Positions 1 through 5,891 of a stretch of DNA of 6,234 nucleotides are shown one piece after another. Every line of letters begins with the position of its first letter. The stretch's first letter is position 1. This DNA is from an uncultured Eubacteriales bacterium. GTDB lineage: Bacteria; Bacillota; Clostridia; UMGS1840. The notes under the pieces were generated by a model, which had not been told where the DNA came from, made no database searches, and saw nothing but the letters and a program-made list of their open reading frames with translations. The stretch is from NCBI GenBank assembly GCA_900555525.1, contig USLP01000085.1, positions 1 to 6,234 of the forward strand, written 5' to 3'. The position numbers and the translations under genes were made by a program.

Positions 1-251
1 TTAAAATCCCCTCTCTTTCCGACTGCGGCTGTTTAATTTTCGATAAAGAAACACAGGACACTCATTCGGGCGGAAGCGGCTGCGGCTGCTGTGCGTCAAC
101 GCTTAACTCATATATTATTAAAAACATGAAAAAAGGCAATATAAAAAAGGCTCTCGTTATTGCAACGGGAGCGCTTATGTCGCCGACAACCGCATACCAA
201 GGCGAAACAATTCCCGCAATCGCCCATCTTATTCAGTTAGAGGGGGTGTAA
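1..251 (+). CDS. spoVAD: Stage V sporulation protein AD, C-terminal part (5' end cut by window)
   Basis: The open frame runs in from the left edge (full codons from base 3) and ends at TAA 249-251, giving the last 82 residues of a protein whose family is usually about 340 residues. SpoVAD is a thiolase-fold protein without thiolase activity. It binds dipicolinic acid (DPA) and works with SpoVAC and SpoVAE to move Ca-DPA across the spore inner membrane. What is visible is the characteristic C-terminal block: DTHSGGSGCGCCAS at about residues 18-31 of the fragment, then a helix, then ALVIATGALMSPTTAYQGE and a short tail. The Gly/Cys-rich block and the ATGALMSP strand are strongly conserved in the family. 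spoVAE starts 2 bases after the stop, and its Shine-Dalgarno site lies inside the last codons here, so the two are translationally linked in one operon. Any forespore promoter lies outside the window. Confidence 0.93.
   Translation, partial: KIPSLSDCGCLIFDKETQDTHSGGSGCGCCASTLNSYIIKNMKKGNIKKALVIATGALMSPTTAYQGETIPAIAHLIQLEGV
239..248 (+). promoter_or_regulatory. Shine-Dalgarno site fixing the TTG start of spoVAE
   Basis: AGAGGGGGTG lies 5 bases before the TTG at 254 and inside the last codons of spoVAD. It decides the non-ATG start of spoVAE and implies translational coupling. Confidence 0.75.
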
Positions 252-253
252 AA

Positions 254-607
254 TTGATTTATCTCTACGCATTTTTGTTTGGGGGGTTTTTGTGCCTTAT
301 AGCACAGCTTCTTATAGATTATACAAAGCTCACGCCTGCAAGAATACTTGTGCTGTACGTTGTTTTGGGCGTTATATTCACATTCTTAAAATTTTACGAT
401 AAGCTTGTCGAAATATTCGGAGCGGGCGCAACCGTTCCCATTATGGGCTTCGGAAACATACTTGCGAACGGCGTCATAAAAGCAATAGACGAAAAAGGAA
501 TTTTGGGAATTTTAACGGGCGGCATAACTGCCGCCGCCGCAGGTCTCGCCTCGGCAATCTTCTTCGGCTTCATCTTTTCCCTTATATTCTCCTCAAAGGA
601 AAAATAA
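254..607 (+). CDS. spoVAE: Stage V sporulation protein AE (SpoVAE/SpoVAEb)
   Basis: This is a complete 117-residue membrane protein of the SpoVAC/SpoVAE family, the normal length for SpoVAEb (about 116). With SpoVAC and SpoVAD it takes part in DPA uptake into the forespore and DPA release at germination. Hydrophobic segments lie at about residues 3-21, 29-46 and 83-112, with a less hydrophobic Gly-rich stretch (GAGATVPIMGFGN) at 56-68 that is typical of the family and may be a re-entrant or further membrane segment. The C-terminus is short and charged (SSKEK). The start is TTG at 254: no in-frame ATG occurs before residue 64, and a strong AGAGGGGGTG site at 239-248 lies 5 bases upstream, overlapping the end of spoVAD. 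It is the last gene of the operon here, followed by a hairpin terminator at 617-658. Confidence 0.95.
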   Translation: MIYLYAFLFGGFLCLIAQLLIDYTKLTPARILVLYVVLGVIFTFLKFYDKLVEIFGAGATVPIMGFGNILANGVIKAIDEKGILGILTGGITAAAAGLASAIFFGFIFSLIFSSKEK

Positions 608-616
608 AAAATGATT

Positions 617-658
617 TTCCGCAAGATTAAAAAATATCTTGCGGAATTTACTTTTTTG
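617..658 (+). terminator. Rho-independent terminator of the spoVA operon
   Basis: A perfect 11-bp stem is formed by TTCCGCAAGAT (617-627) and ATCTTGCGGAA (636-646), with an 8-base AT-only loop. It is followed by TTTACTTTTTT (647-657). It begins 10 bases after the spoVAE stop and insulates the downstream restriction-modification operon from spoVA transcription. Confidence 0.9.
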
Positions 659-712
659 CGATGCAGCAAAGAATAATTTTTCGACAAATTATCAAAAATA
701 TTTTTTCAGCTA

Positions 713-741
713 TTGACTTTATTTTGATTGAAGTATATAAT
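713..741 (+). promoter_or_regulatory. Sigma-A type promoter of the restriction-modification operon
   Basis: The -35 box is TTGACT (713-718) and the -10 box is TATAAT (736-741), separated by exactly 17 bases. A second TATAAT overlaps at 741-746 but has a poorer 22-base spacer. Transcription should start near 748-750, giving a leader of about 50 bases before the endonuclease start. This is close to the housekeeping consensus, so strong vegetative expression is expected. No binding site for a control protein could be recognised. Confidence 0.82.
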
Positions 742-768
742 ATAATTACAAAGGTATTTAACTTATAC

Positions 769-784
769 AACATTAAAAAATGTT
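769..784 (+). repeat. Small inverted repeat next to the endonuclease Shine-Dalgarno site
   Basis: AACATT (769-774) and AATGTT (779-784) form a 6-bp stem with an AAAA loop. The stem ends directly before the AAGGA ribosome site at 785-789. An alternative pairing of TTAAC (758-762) with GTTAA (782-786) would partly cover that site. It could be a weak mRNA structure or a protein-binding dyad. It is AT-rich and short, so chance is possible. Confidence 0.35.
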
Positions 785-801
785 AAGGAATGATTTTTTT
801 G
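785..801 (+). promoter_or_regulatory. Ribosome binding site and TTG start of the endonuclease
   Basis: AAGGA at 785-789 directly abuts an ATG at 790, leaving no spacer, but stands 9 bases before an in-frame TTG at 799. Starting at TTG removes the residues MIF and gives an N-terminus MANIIDAI. From memory of the family, that matches how NgoPII-type enzymes begin. Confidence 0.65.
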
Positions 802-1644
802 GCTAACATAATTGATGCAATAACAGAACTCGTTACAAATCCCAAGTTTGAATTAAAAGCTTATTCAGAAAGCCATAACAGAGCAAACAATATGGGCGAA
901 GCATTAGAAGAATATATTAAAGATATATTTGCAGGAACAGTAAACGAAAAAGACGAAAACATAAGAAATCAAAAACTATCGAAAGTATTCAGCTATTTAG
1001 GAAATCAAAACAATCCGCCCGATTCTATGCTACGGGGCGGAGACGCTGTTGAAGTTAAAAAAATAGAATCAAACGATTCAGCGTTAGCATTAAACAGCAG
1101 TTATCCCAAAGCTAAACTTTATTGTGATAGCCCTATGATTAAAAAGGCTTGCAGAACCTGTGAAGAATGGGATGTTAAGGATATGATTTATGCTGTCGGG
1201 GTGGTCGACACAAATAATCTTAAATCTTTGGCTTTAGTATACGGCGATGATTATTGCGCTGAAAAATCCGTTTACGAACAAATAAAAAGCGTTATCAAAA
1301 CAGGTGTAGAAAGCATAACCGGCGTAGAGTTCTCCGAAACAAAAGAATTAGGCAGAGTAAACAGAGTTGACCCGTTGGGAATTACATATTTGCGTGTTCG
1401 CGGTATGTGGGGAATTGAAAATCCTTTTAGTGTTTTCAATTATATTTATAAACGAGATTATTCAAAACGCTTTAATTTTATGGCTCTCATAAACGAGGAA
1501 AAATATTATTCATTTAAAAATTATAATGAATTAGAGCAATTATGCGAAAACATTCAGGACTTGCATATTGAAAATGTTAAAATAAAAAATCCAAACAACC
1601 CTGCACAGCTTAAAAATGCAAAACTGATTACATTTACCGTATAG
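799..1644 (+). CDS. Type II restriction endonuclease, NgoPII family (probable GGCC cutter)
   Basis: The predicted protein has 281 residues from TTG 799 (284 if the ATG at 790 were used); NgoPII itself is about 280. The N-terminal block with SHNRANNMGEALEEYIKDIFAG (given here as SHNRANNMGEALE then EYIKDIFAG) at about residues 25-46 is the hallmark of the NgoPII family (Pfam RE_NgoPII). The likely PD-(D/E)xK nuclease core is at 74-88, where GGDAVEVKK supplies Asp82, Glu85 and Lys87 after an upstream PD. Cysteines at 109, 118, 121 and 153 (CRTC at 118-121) could bind a metal, which is inference. NgoPII cuts GGCC, and the linked methyltransferase resembles M.HaeIII, so GGCC is the inferred target. 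The gene comes first in the operon: its stop TAG (1642-1644) overlaps the ribosome site of the methyltransferase, which starts 10 bases later. It is AT-richer than the host genes, which suggests horizontal acquisition. Confidence 0.9.
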   Translation: MANIIDAITELVTNPKFELKAYSESHNRANNMGEALEEYIKDIFAGTVNEKDENIRNQKLSKVFSYLGNQNNPPDSMLRGGDAVEVKKIESNDSALALNSSYPKAKLYCDSPMIKKACRTCEEWDVKDMIYAVGVVDTNNLKSLALVYGDDYCAEKSVYEQIKSVIKTGVESITGVEFSETKELGRVNRVDPLGITYLRVRGMWGIENPFSVFNYIYKRDYSKRFNFMALINEEKYYSFKNYNELEQLCENIQDLHIENVKIKNPNNPAQLKNAKLITFTV

Positions 1645-1657
1645 GAGAGTTTAGATG
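1643..1657 (+). promoter_or_regulatory. Strong ribosome binding site and ATG of the methyltransferase
   Basis: AGGAGAG (1643-1649) overlaps the endonuclease stop codon. Its GGAG core lies 7 bases before ATG 1655, so arrival of ribosomes at the end of the endonuclease gene can feed directly into methyltransferase translation. Confidence 0.75.
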
Positions 1658-2668
1658 AATATTATAAGTTTATTTTCAGGAGCAGGCGGTTTGGATTTGG
1701 GGTTTCAAAAAGCAGGCTTCAATATACTTTGGGCAAATGAATATGATAAAACAATTTGGGATACATATGAAAAAAATCACAGTACCCCTCTTGATAAAAG
1801 AGATATAAGAAACATTTCATCAAGCGATATTCCCGATTGTGATGGTATTACCGGCGGACCGCCTTGTCAAAGCTGGAGCGAAGCAGGCGCAGGTCGCGGA
1901 ATTGAAGATAGCCGAGGAAAATTATTTTATGAGTTTATCCGAATACTCAAAGATAAAAAACCGAAGTTTTTTGTAGCCGAAAACGTTTCAGGTATGCTTG
2001 CGGATCCACATAAAGAAGCGGTAAAAAATATCATATCTCATTTTGAAGAAGCAGGATATAATGTTAATGTTAATTTGGCAAATGCGGCAAATTATAATGT
2101 ACCGCAGGACAGAAAAAGGGTTTTTTATATCGGATTTAGAAAAGATTTAAATATTAATTATAAATTTCCCGAACCGCTAAATTATAAAATCACACTAAAA
2201 GATGCAATATGGGATTTAAAAGATACGGCAATTAAAGCGCAAGACAAAAATAAAACTAACGGAAATAAATGTTTTATTTCCAATCACGAGTATATGAACG
2301 GCGGTTTTTCAACAATTTATATGTCAAGAAACAGAGTTCGCAATTGGGACGAGCAATCATTTACAATACAAGCAGGAGGAAGGCACGCTCCTATCCACCC
2401 ACAAGCGCCTAAAATGATATTTGTTGAAAAAAATAAAAGAATATTTGCCCCCGGCAAAGAAAATTTATATCGTCGCTTATCTGTTAGGGAATGTGCACGA
2501 ATACAAACTTTCCCCGATGATTTCATATTTTATTATACAGATATTTCAGACGGTTATAAAATGGTAGGAAATGCTGTCCCAGTTATGCTTGCATACCATG
2601 TTGCCAAAAGTATAAAAACAGTAATAAAAAATTATAGCAAATCTCCCAAAATTGAAAAATACTCCTAA
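1655..2668 (+). CDS. DNA (cytosine-5-)-methyltransferase, M.HaeIII-like (probable GGCC)
   Basis: This 337-residue C5-cytosine methyltransferase (M.HaeIII is 330) transfers methyl from S-adenosylmethionine to cytosine, protecting the sites cut by the linked endonuclease. All key motifs are present: motif [11 protein letters not shown] (7-16, AdoMet binding), motif IV PPCQSWS (69-75) with catalytic Cys71 at the same number as I recall for M.HaeIII, motif VI ENV (109-111), motif VIII QDRKRVF (151-157), motif [20 protein letters not shown] (273-290) and motif X GNAVP (305-309). The target-recognition region (about 190-260) carries [20 protein letters not shown] and HPQAP, which I recall as shared with M.HaeIII; this supports GGCC with methylation of the inner C. 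The enzyme appears intact. The start is ATG 1655 with a good ribosome site. The last codons and the stop lie in the left arm of the terminator hairpin. Confidence 0.96.
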   Translation: MNIISLFSGAGGLDLGFQKAGFNILWANEYDKTIWDTYEKNHSTPLDKRDIRNISSSDIPDCDGITGGPPCQSWSEAGAGRGIEDSRGKLFYEFIRILKDKKPKFFVAENVSGMLADPHKEAVKNIISHFEEAGYNVNVNLANAANYNVPQDRKRVFYIGFRKDLNINYKFPEPLNYKITLKDAIWDLKDTAIKAQDKNKTNGNKCFISNHEYMNGGFSTIYMSRNRVRNWDEQSFTIQAGGRHAPIHPQAPKMIFVEKNKRIFAPGKENLYRRLSVRECARIQTFPDDFIFYYTDISDGYKMVGNAVPVMLAYHVAKSIKTVIKNYSKSPKIEKYS

Positions 2669-2700
2669 TTTTTGAAAATTAGGAGTATTTCTTTATTTTT
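2657..2700 (+). terminator. Bidirectional terminator between the methyltransferase and the ClpE-like gene
   Basis: A perfect 16-bp stem has arms 2657-2672 and 2675-2690 (inner bases probably open to give a 4-base or larger loop) and a core of ACTCCTAA/TTAGGAGT. On the + strand it is followed by CTTTATTTTTC. Read on the minus strand the hairpin is followed by TTCAATTTT, so it can also end the opposing transcript. Only 24 bases separate the two convergent stop codons. The methyltransferase stop TAA (2666-2668) sits in the left arm. Confidence 0.88.
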
Positions 2701-4930
2701 CTATAACTACTTTATCGTCCTTAAAATCAACTGTGAATTTATCGTTTTCTTTTATTTCGCCTTTTATGAAGCTGTCAGCAACGAGGTCTTCAACTTCACG
2801 TTCGATAAGACGGCGGAGCGGACGTGCGCCGAATTTCTCGGAAAATCCGTTACGGCAAAGGTAGTCTGTAAGAGCGGGAGTATATTCCATATACAGATGC
2901 TTGCCCTGTAGGTTTTTGATAACGTCTCCGAGCATAATCTGTGTAATGCGTTCTATTTCTTCATGTCCCAACGGGTCAAACACGACAACTTTGTCAACCC
3001 TGTTCAAAAATTCGGGACGGAAAAATTCTCTCAAAGATGCGTCAACCTTTTCTTTCGATTTAGCCGTGTCGCTCTTTTCAAAACCGAGAGGTGAATTATT
3101 GTATTCGCTTCCCGCATTTGTCGTCATGATTATTATAGCATTATAAAATCTTACGGTTTTGCCGTGGCTGTCCGTGAGAATACCGTCATCAAGTATCTGT
3201 AACAAAAGGTTGAATACGTCCTTATGCGCCTTTTCAATCTCGTCAAAAAGTATAATCGAATACGGTTTTTTACGGATTTTTTCCGTGAGCAGTCCCGCAT
3301 CGTCATAGCCGACATATCCGGGAGGCGATCCGATAAGCTTGGAAACCGTATGCTTTTCCATATATTCAGACATATCAAAGCGGATAATGCTTTCTTCTGT
3401 GCCGAAAAGCTCGTATGCAAGAGCTTTAACAAGCTCTGTTTTTCCTACGCCCGTAGGACCCGCAAATATAAACGACGTGGGTTTTCTCTTGGCGCTTAAG
3501 CCTGCTCTGCCCCGTCTTACTGCGGCGGCAACGGCATTTACTCCGTCCGTCTGCCCTGCAATTCTTTGTTTAAGCTTTTCCTCCAGTTTCAAAAGATTTT
3601 TTGATTCTATTCCCGTAATATTTCTAACCGGTATTTTCGTCATACTTTCGATAACCGTTGCAATATCCTCCGTTGTAACGGGACGAATTGCATTTTCGGA
3701 AAGCTTATCTATAGCTTCTCTCAAATGACATTCCTCAATTTTATAGTCCGCCATTTTTTTATATTCGTCTATCGAATCCTCGGCAACAGGCTCATTTTGA
3801 AGCTCAATAAGCCTTTCAAGTTCATCATTCATCTGTTTAAGCTTAACAAGCGAATCGTTTGTAACGTTTTTGACTGCGCCGCTTTCATCGAGCAAATCTA
3901 TAGCCTTATCGGGAAGCTTTCGGTCAAAAATATATCTGTCCGCCATAACTGCCGCCGTTTCGATAGCCTCGTCGCTGTAGCTTACTTTATGATAATCCTC
4001 ATAGTATCCCTTTATGCCCTTTAGTATTTCTATCGTTTCATACACATCGGGTTCGTCAACGTTTACAGTTGCAAATCTGCGCTCAAGCGCACTGTCCTTT
4101 TCGATATTGTTTCTGTATTCGTTCGGGGTCGTGGCGCCTATAATACGAAGCTCGCCCTTTGCAAGATACGGCTTTAGGATATTCGCCGCATTCATTGCGC
4201 CGTTTGCGTCGCCTGCCGCAACAATGTTATGAAGTTCATCTATAACAAGTATAACGTTTTTGCGTTCGATTGTCTCCGTTATCAGATTTTTAAGTCTTTG
4301 TTCAAACTGACCGCGAAACTGCGTGCCTGCAATCATTCCCGCAAAATCAACAAGATAAATCTGTGCGTCCAAAAGCTTTTCAGGCACCTCTTTGTTTACG
4401 ATTTTTACGGCAAGCCCCTCTGCAATAGCCGTCTTTCCGACACCCGGTTCGCCGATTAAAACGGGGTTGTTTTTCGTTCTGCGGTTTAAAATATTTATAA
4501 CACGCATTATCTCATTTTCTCTGCCGATAACGTTGTCAATTTCTCCGTTTTTCGCACGTTCGTTAAGATTGGTACCGTACGAATCTAGAAAAGAGCGTTT
4601 TGAACGCTGTTTTTTATTACCGAAAAATCCGCGTTTTTCACGGTTTTCTTCATTGCTGTTTCCGTTTTCGGAATTTTCCGCCGGCATTTCACCCATTGTC
4701 ATATTATCGCCGAACATATCGACCGAACCCATCATTTCATTGAGCTGTTCGTTCATATCGGCAAAATCTTCTTCATTTATATTAAATTGCTCCAAAATTT
4801 TGTCAAACGGCTTTATTCCCATCTGTTTTGCACAGTTAAAGCATAAGCCCTCGGAAATTTCCTTTCCGTTTTCCATTTTTGTAACAAAAATAACTGCCAT
4901 ATTTTTTTTGCATCTGCTGCACATACGCAT
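2693..4930 (-). CDS. clpE: ClpE-like ATP-dependent Clp protease ATP-binding subunit (AAA+ unfoldase)
   Basis: This two-ring AAA+ unfoldase has 745 residues from ATG 4928-4930 (B. subtilis ClpE is about 700). In order: an N-terminal four-Cys zinc finger (Cys4, 7, 30, 33) as in ClpE/McsA; an Asn/Glu/Met-rich linker (about 55-112); first AAA+ module with Walker A GEPGVGKT (160-167), pore loop GTQFRG (202-207), Walker B ILVIDE and arginine finger ALERRF (281-286); a UVR-like coiled middle region (about 361-402); second module with Walker A GPTGVGKT (491-498), pore loop GYVG (538-541), Walker B ILFDEIEK (560-567), FLNRVD (641-646) and sensor-2 GARPLRR (701-707). LGF at 615-617 fits the ClpP-docking tripeptide, so it probably feeds ClpP. 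A GTG at 4937-4939 overlaps the AGAGGTG ribosome site, whereas the ATG chosen lies 8 bases from it. It follows the DUF1292 gene by 27 bases, probably in one operon. No CtsR box was found nearby. ClpC is the alternative name, but the zinc finger argues for ClpE. Confidence 0.9.
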   Translation of the reverse strand: MRMCSRCKKNMAVIFVTKMENGKEISEGLCFNCAKQMGIKPFDKILEQFNINEEDFADMNEQLNEMMGSVDMFGDNMTMGEMPAENSENGNSNEENREKRGFFGNKKQRSKRSFLDSYGTNLNERAKNGEIDNVIGRENEIMRVINILNRRTKNNPVLIGEPGVGKTAIAEGLAVKIVNKEVPEKLLDAQIYLVDFAGMIAGTQFRGQFEQRLKNLITETIERKNVILVIDELHNIVAAGDANGAMNAANILKPYLAKGELRIIGATTPNEYRNNIEKDSALERRFATVNVDEPDVYETIEILKGIKGYYEDYHKVSYSDEAIETAAVMADRYIFDRKLPDKAIDLLDESGAVKNVTNDSLVKLKQMNDELERLIELQNEPVAEDSIDEYKKMADYKIEECHLREAIDKLSENAIRPVTTEDIATVIESMTKIPVRNITGIESKNLLKLEEKLKQRIAGQTDGVNAVAAAVRRGRAGLSAKRKPTSFIFAGPTGVGKTELVKALAYELFGTEESIIRFDMSEYMEKHTVSKLIGSPPGYVGYDDAGLLTEKIRKKPYSIILFDEIEKAHKDVFNLLLQILDDGILTDSHGKTVRFYNAIIIMTTNAGSEYNNSPLGFEKSDTAKSKEKVDASLREFFRPEFLNRVDKVVVFDPLGHEEIERITQIMLGDVIKNLQGKHLYMEYTPALTDYLCRNGFSEKFGARPLRRLIEREVEDLVADSFIKGEIKENDKFTVDFKDDKVVIEK

Positions 4931-4945
4931 AATTAACACCTCTTT
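4928..4945 (-). promoter_or_regulatory. Ribosome binding site deciding the ClpE-like start
   Basis: Read on the minus strand, AAAGAGGTG covers 4945-4937 and its AGAGG core ends at 4939. That leaves 8 bases to ATG 4930-4928. The upstream in-frame GTG is part of this site and so cannot be the start. Confidence 0.75.
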
Positions 4946-4957
4946 TTTACAGCAAAT

Positions 4958-5233
4958 TTATTCGTCGTCCGTCTCCTCCTGACGTCTTACAAGCTCCGAA
5001 AACGCTTCCGCTTCTTCCTCTTCGGATTCTATCTCGGAGAAAAGTTCTTTGCCGTCGCGTTCCAAAACCTTAAGCATAACGACTTCAATTTCTTCATCAT
5101 CGGCATTTTCCTCCGTCAAAACGGGAGCAAAGCCGCCGTATACATTGTCATTTAATTCAAATAAATCTATAAGCTCATATTCACACGGATTATCATTTTC
5201 ATCATAAAGCGTGATTTTTTCCATATTTTCCAT
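4958..5233 (-). CDS. DUF1292 domain protein (YrzB-like), small acidic protein
   Basis: This 91-residue protein of the DUF1292 family has unknown biochemical function. The N-terminal part (MEKITLYDENDNPCEYELID) and the central VVMLKV strand follow the usual pattern: a small beta-rich domain around a hydrophobic strand, then an acidic C-terminal helix. It is strikingly acidic, with 33 Asp/Glu and only 6 Lys/Arg in 91 residues, including EEEE at about 73-76. The start ATG 5231-5233 has AAGGA 9 bases upstream; a second in-frame ATG three codons later is less well placed. In many Firmicutes this gene follows ireB and ruvX; here it follows ruvX after a 111-base gap and precedes the ClpE-like gene by 27 bases. 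A protein-binding or adaptor role can be imagined from its acidity and neighbour, but nothing in the sequence proves it. Confidence 0.85.
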   Translation of the reverse strand: MENMEKITLYDENDNPCEYELIDLFELNDNVYGGFAPVLTEENADDEEIEVVMLKVLERDGKELFSEIESEEEEAEAFSELVRRQEETDDE

Positions 5234-5260
5234 AATATCTCTTCCTTTCTGTAATTAACA

Positions 5261-5348
5261 ATAAAATCTTTCAGATTTTGCATTTAAGAGAGCGACGCGT
5301 ATAAAACAATACGCGAGCGAACGTAAATGCGAAATATGATGATTTTAT
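5261..5348. repeat. Nested palindrome between ruvX and the DUF1292 gene
   Basis: Three concentric perfect inverted repeats share one centre: ATAAAATC (5261-5268)/GATTTTAT (5341-5348), GCATTTA (5280-5286)/TAAATGC (5324-5330) and CGCGTAT (5296-5302)/ATACGCG (5309-5315), with the 6-base loop AAAACA. The interior loops are nearly symmetrical (11/10 and 9/8 bases). GAGCGA occurs directly repeated at 5290-5295 and 5315-5320. A small extra hairpin AAAATCT-TTC-AGATTTT lies at 5263-5279. The outer arm overlaps the ruvX stop codon. The inner CG-rich core stands out from its AT-rich surroundings. There is no U-tract after the core stem on either strand, so it is not a standard terminator. It could be a dispersed REP/MITE-like element, an mRNA-stabilising or processing hairpin, or a protein site. 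Confidence 0.7.
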
Positions 5349-5752
5349 ATTCCCATATAGCCTTGCAGTATTAATACCGCACTTAACGCATCCTTCTTGC
5401 CCGTCTTTTTTTTACCCTTTACATTGAGGGCGTTAAGCGTGTGGTCTGCATAAACAGTTGTTAAGCGTTCGTCAAAATAGTGAACCTCAATATTGAAGGC
5501 GGATTTTAGCTTTTCGCCGAAACGGCGTGTTTTTTCGGCACGTTCGCCCTCGTCGCCGTTCATATTTTTCGGCAGACCCAATACGATTTTTTTTATATCA
5601 TATTCCTTTATATAAGGAGCAATTTTGAAAACGGCATCGTTTGCACCGTCTATAACTATAAATCCTATCGGCTGTGCCGTAATGCCGAGTAAATCGGAAA
5701 CGGCAAGACCTACACGTCTGTCGCCGAAATCTATACCGAGTATTCTTTCCAT
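5345..5752 (-). CDS. ruvX: Putative pre-16S rRNA nuclease / Holliday junction resolvase-like RuvX (YqgF)
   Basis: This is a 135-residue protein of the YqgF/RuvX family (usual length about 138) with an RNase H fold. Family members are linked to 5' maturation of 16S rRNA and were earlier proposed as Holliday junction resolvases. Visible motifs are RILGIDFGDRRVGLAVSD at residues 3-20 with the first catalytic Asp, LGLPKNMNG at about 67-75, FDERLTT at about 93-99 with the catalytic Glu, and KKDALSAVLILQGY near the end with the last catalytic Asp. All acidic residues expected for metal binding are present. The start is ATG 5750-5752, with GGAGG (5758-5762) 5 bases upstream. An ATG further upstream at 5788 would add 12 residues of non-family sequence and would overlap the -10 box. 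A sigma-A promoter lies directly upstream, and the stop codon lies in the outer arm of the palindrome. Confidence 0.93.
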   Translation of the reverse strand: MERILGIDFGDRRVGLAVSDLLGITAQPIGFIVIDGANDAVFKIAPYIKEYDIKKIVLGLPKNMNGDEGERAEKTRRFGEKLKSAFNIEVHYFDERLTTVYADHTLNALNVKGKKKTGKKDALSAVLILQGYMGI

Positions 5753-5779
5753 ACATACCTCCAACAGCTGTATTCTGTT

Positions 5780-5808
5780 ATTATACAATATATTTTAATA
5801 AAAATCAA
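5780..5808 (-). promoter_or_regulatory. Sigma-A type promoter of ruvX (and probably DUF1292-clpE)
   Basis: Read on the minus strand: -35 TTGATT (5808-5803), a 17-base spacer, -10 TATAAT (5785-5780). Transcription should start near 5772-5774, about 20 bases before the start codon, giving a short leader with the GGAGG site. The only other gap in the block that could hold a promoter is 5234-5344, where no convincing -35/-10 pair was seen. Confidence 0.8.
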
Positions 5809-5842
5809 TAGTTTTTTGAAAAAAATTTTTCAAATGAATACC

Positions 5843-5876
5843 AAAAAAGGGCATTTTACAAAAAACGCCCTTTTTT
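5843..5876 (-). terminator. Rho-independent terminator of serA
   Basis: On the minus strand the stem is AAAAAA-GGGC-G-TTTT paired with AAAA-T-GCCC-TTTTTT, with loop TTGT. The G-T pair (5866/5853) is a wobble only in the minus-strand RNA; on the plus strand it is an A-C mismatch, so the hairpin is built for serA. The run of T (5848-5843) follows the GC core. It lies 15 bases after the serA stop and separates serA from the ruvX promoter. Confidence 0.88.
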
Positions 5877-5891
5877 TCCGATGACTAAAAA

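Noticed and set aside
655..671. TTTGC-GATGCA-GCAAA hairpin after the spoVA terminator
   Set aside because: It is a five-base-pair stem with no context, and probably chance.
712..729. Possible CtsR-like operator (ATTGACT...TTTGATT) overlapping the -35 box of the R-M promoter
   Set aside because: Each half has a mismatch and the spacing is 4 rather than 3 bases. The sequence is fully explained as a -35 element in AT-rich DNA, and it is not next to a clp gene start.
790..792. ATG 790 as the endonuclease start
   Set aside because: It directly abuts the AAGGA site with no spacer, and the added residues MIF do not resemble the family N-terminus. TTG 799 has a 9-base spacer.
1550..1642. Internal promoter for the methyltransferase within the end of the endonuclease gene
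   Set aside because: AT-rich words such as TTGCAT and TTGAAA occur, but no -35/-10 pair with acceptable spacing was found.
3224..4982. Several long plus-strand open frames opposite the ClpE-like gene, such as 3339-3728 and 4392-4982
   Set aside because: They mirror a highly conserved AAA+ gene on the other strand, lack convincing ribosome sites and show no recognisable protein motifs.
5263..5330. Palindrome between ruvX and DUF1292 as a rho-independent terminator
   Set aside because: The core stem is not followed by a U-tract on either strand, and the weak AAAATCT/AGATTTT hairpin is too AT-rich to call.
5753..5788. Upstream ATG adding 12 residues to RuvX
   Set aside because: It would lie upstream of the predicted transcription start and overlap the -10 region, while ATG 5752 has GGAGG at a good distance and gives the normal family length.
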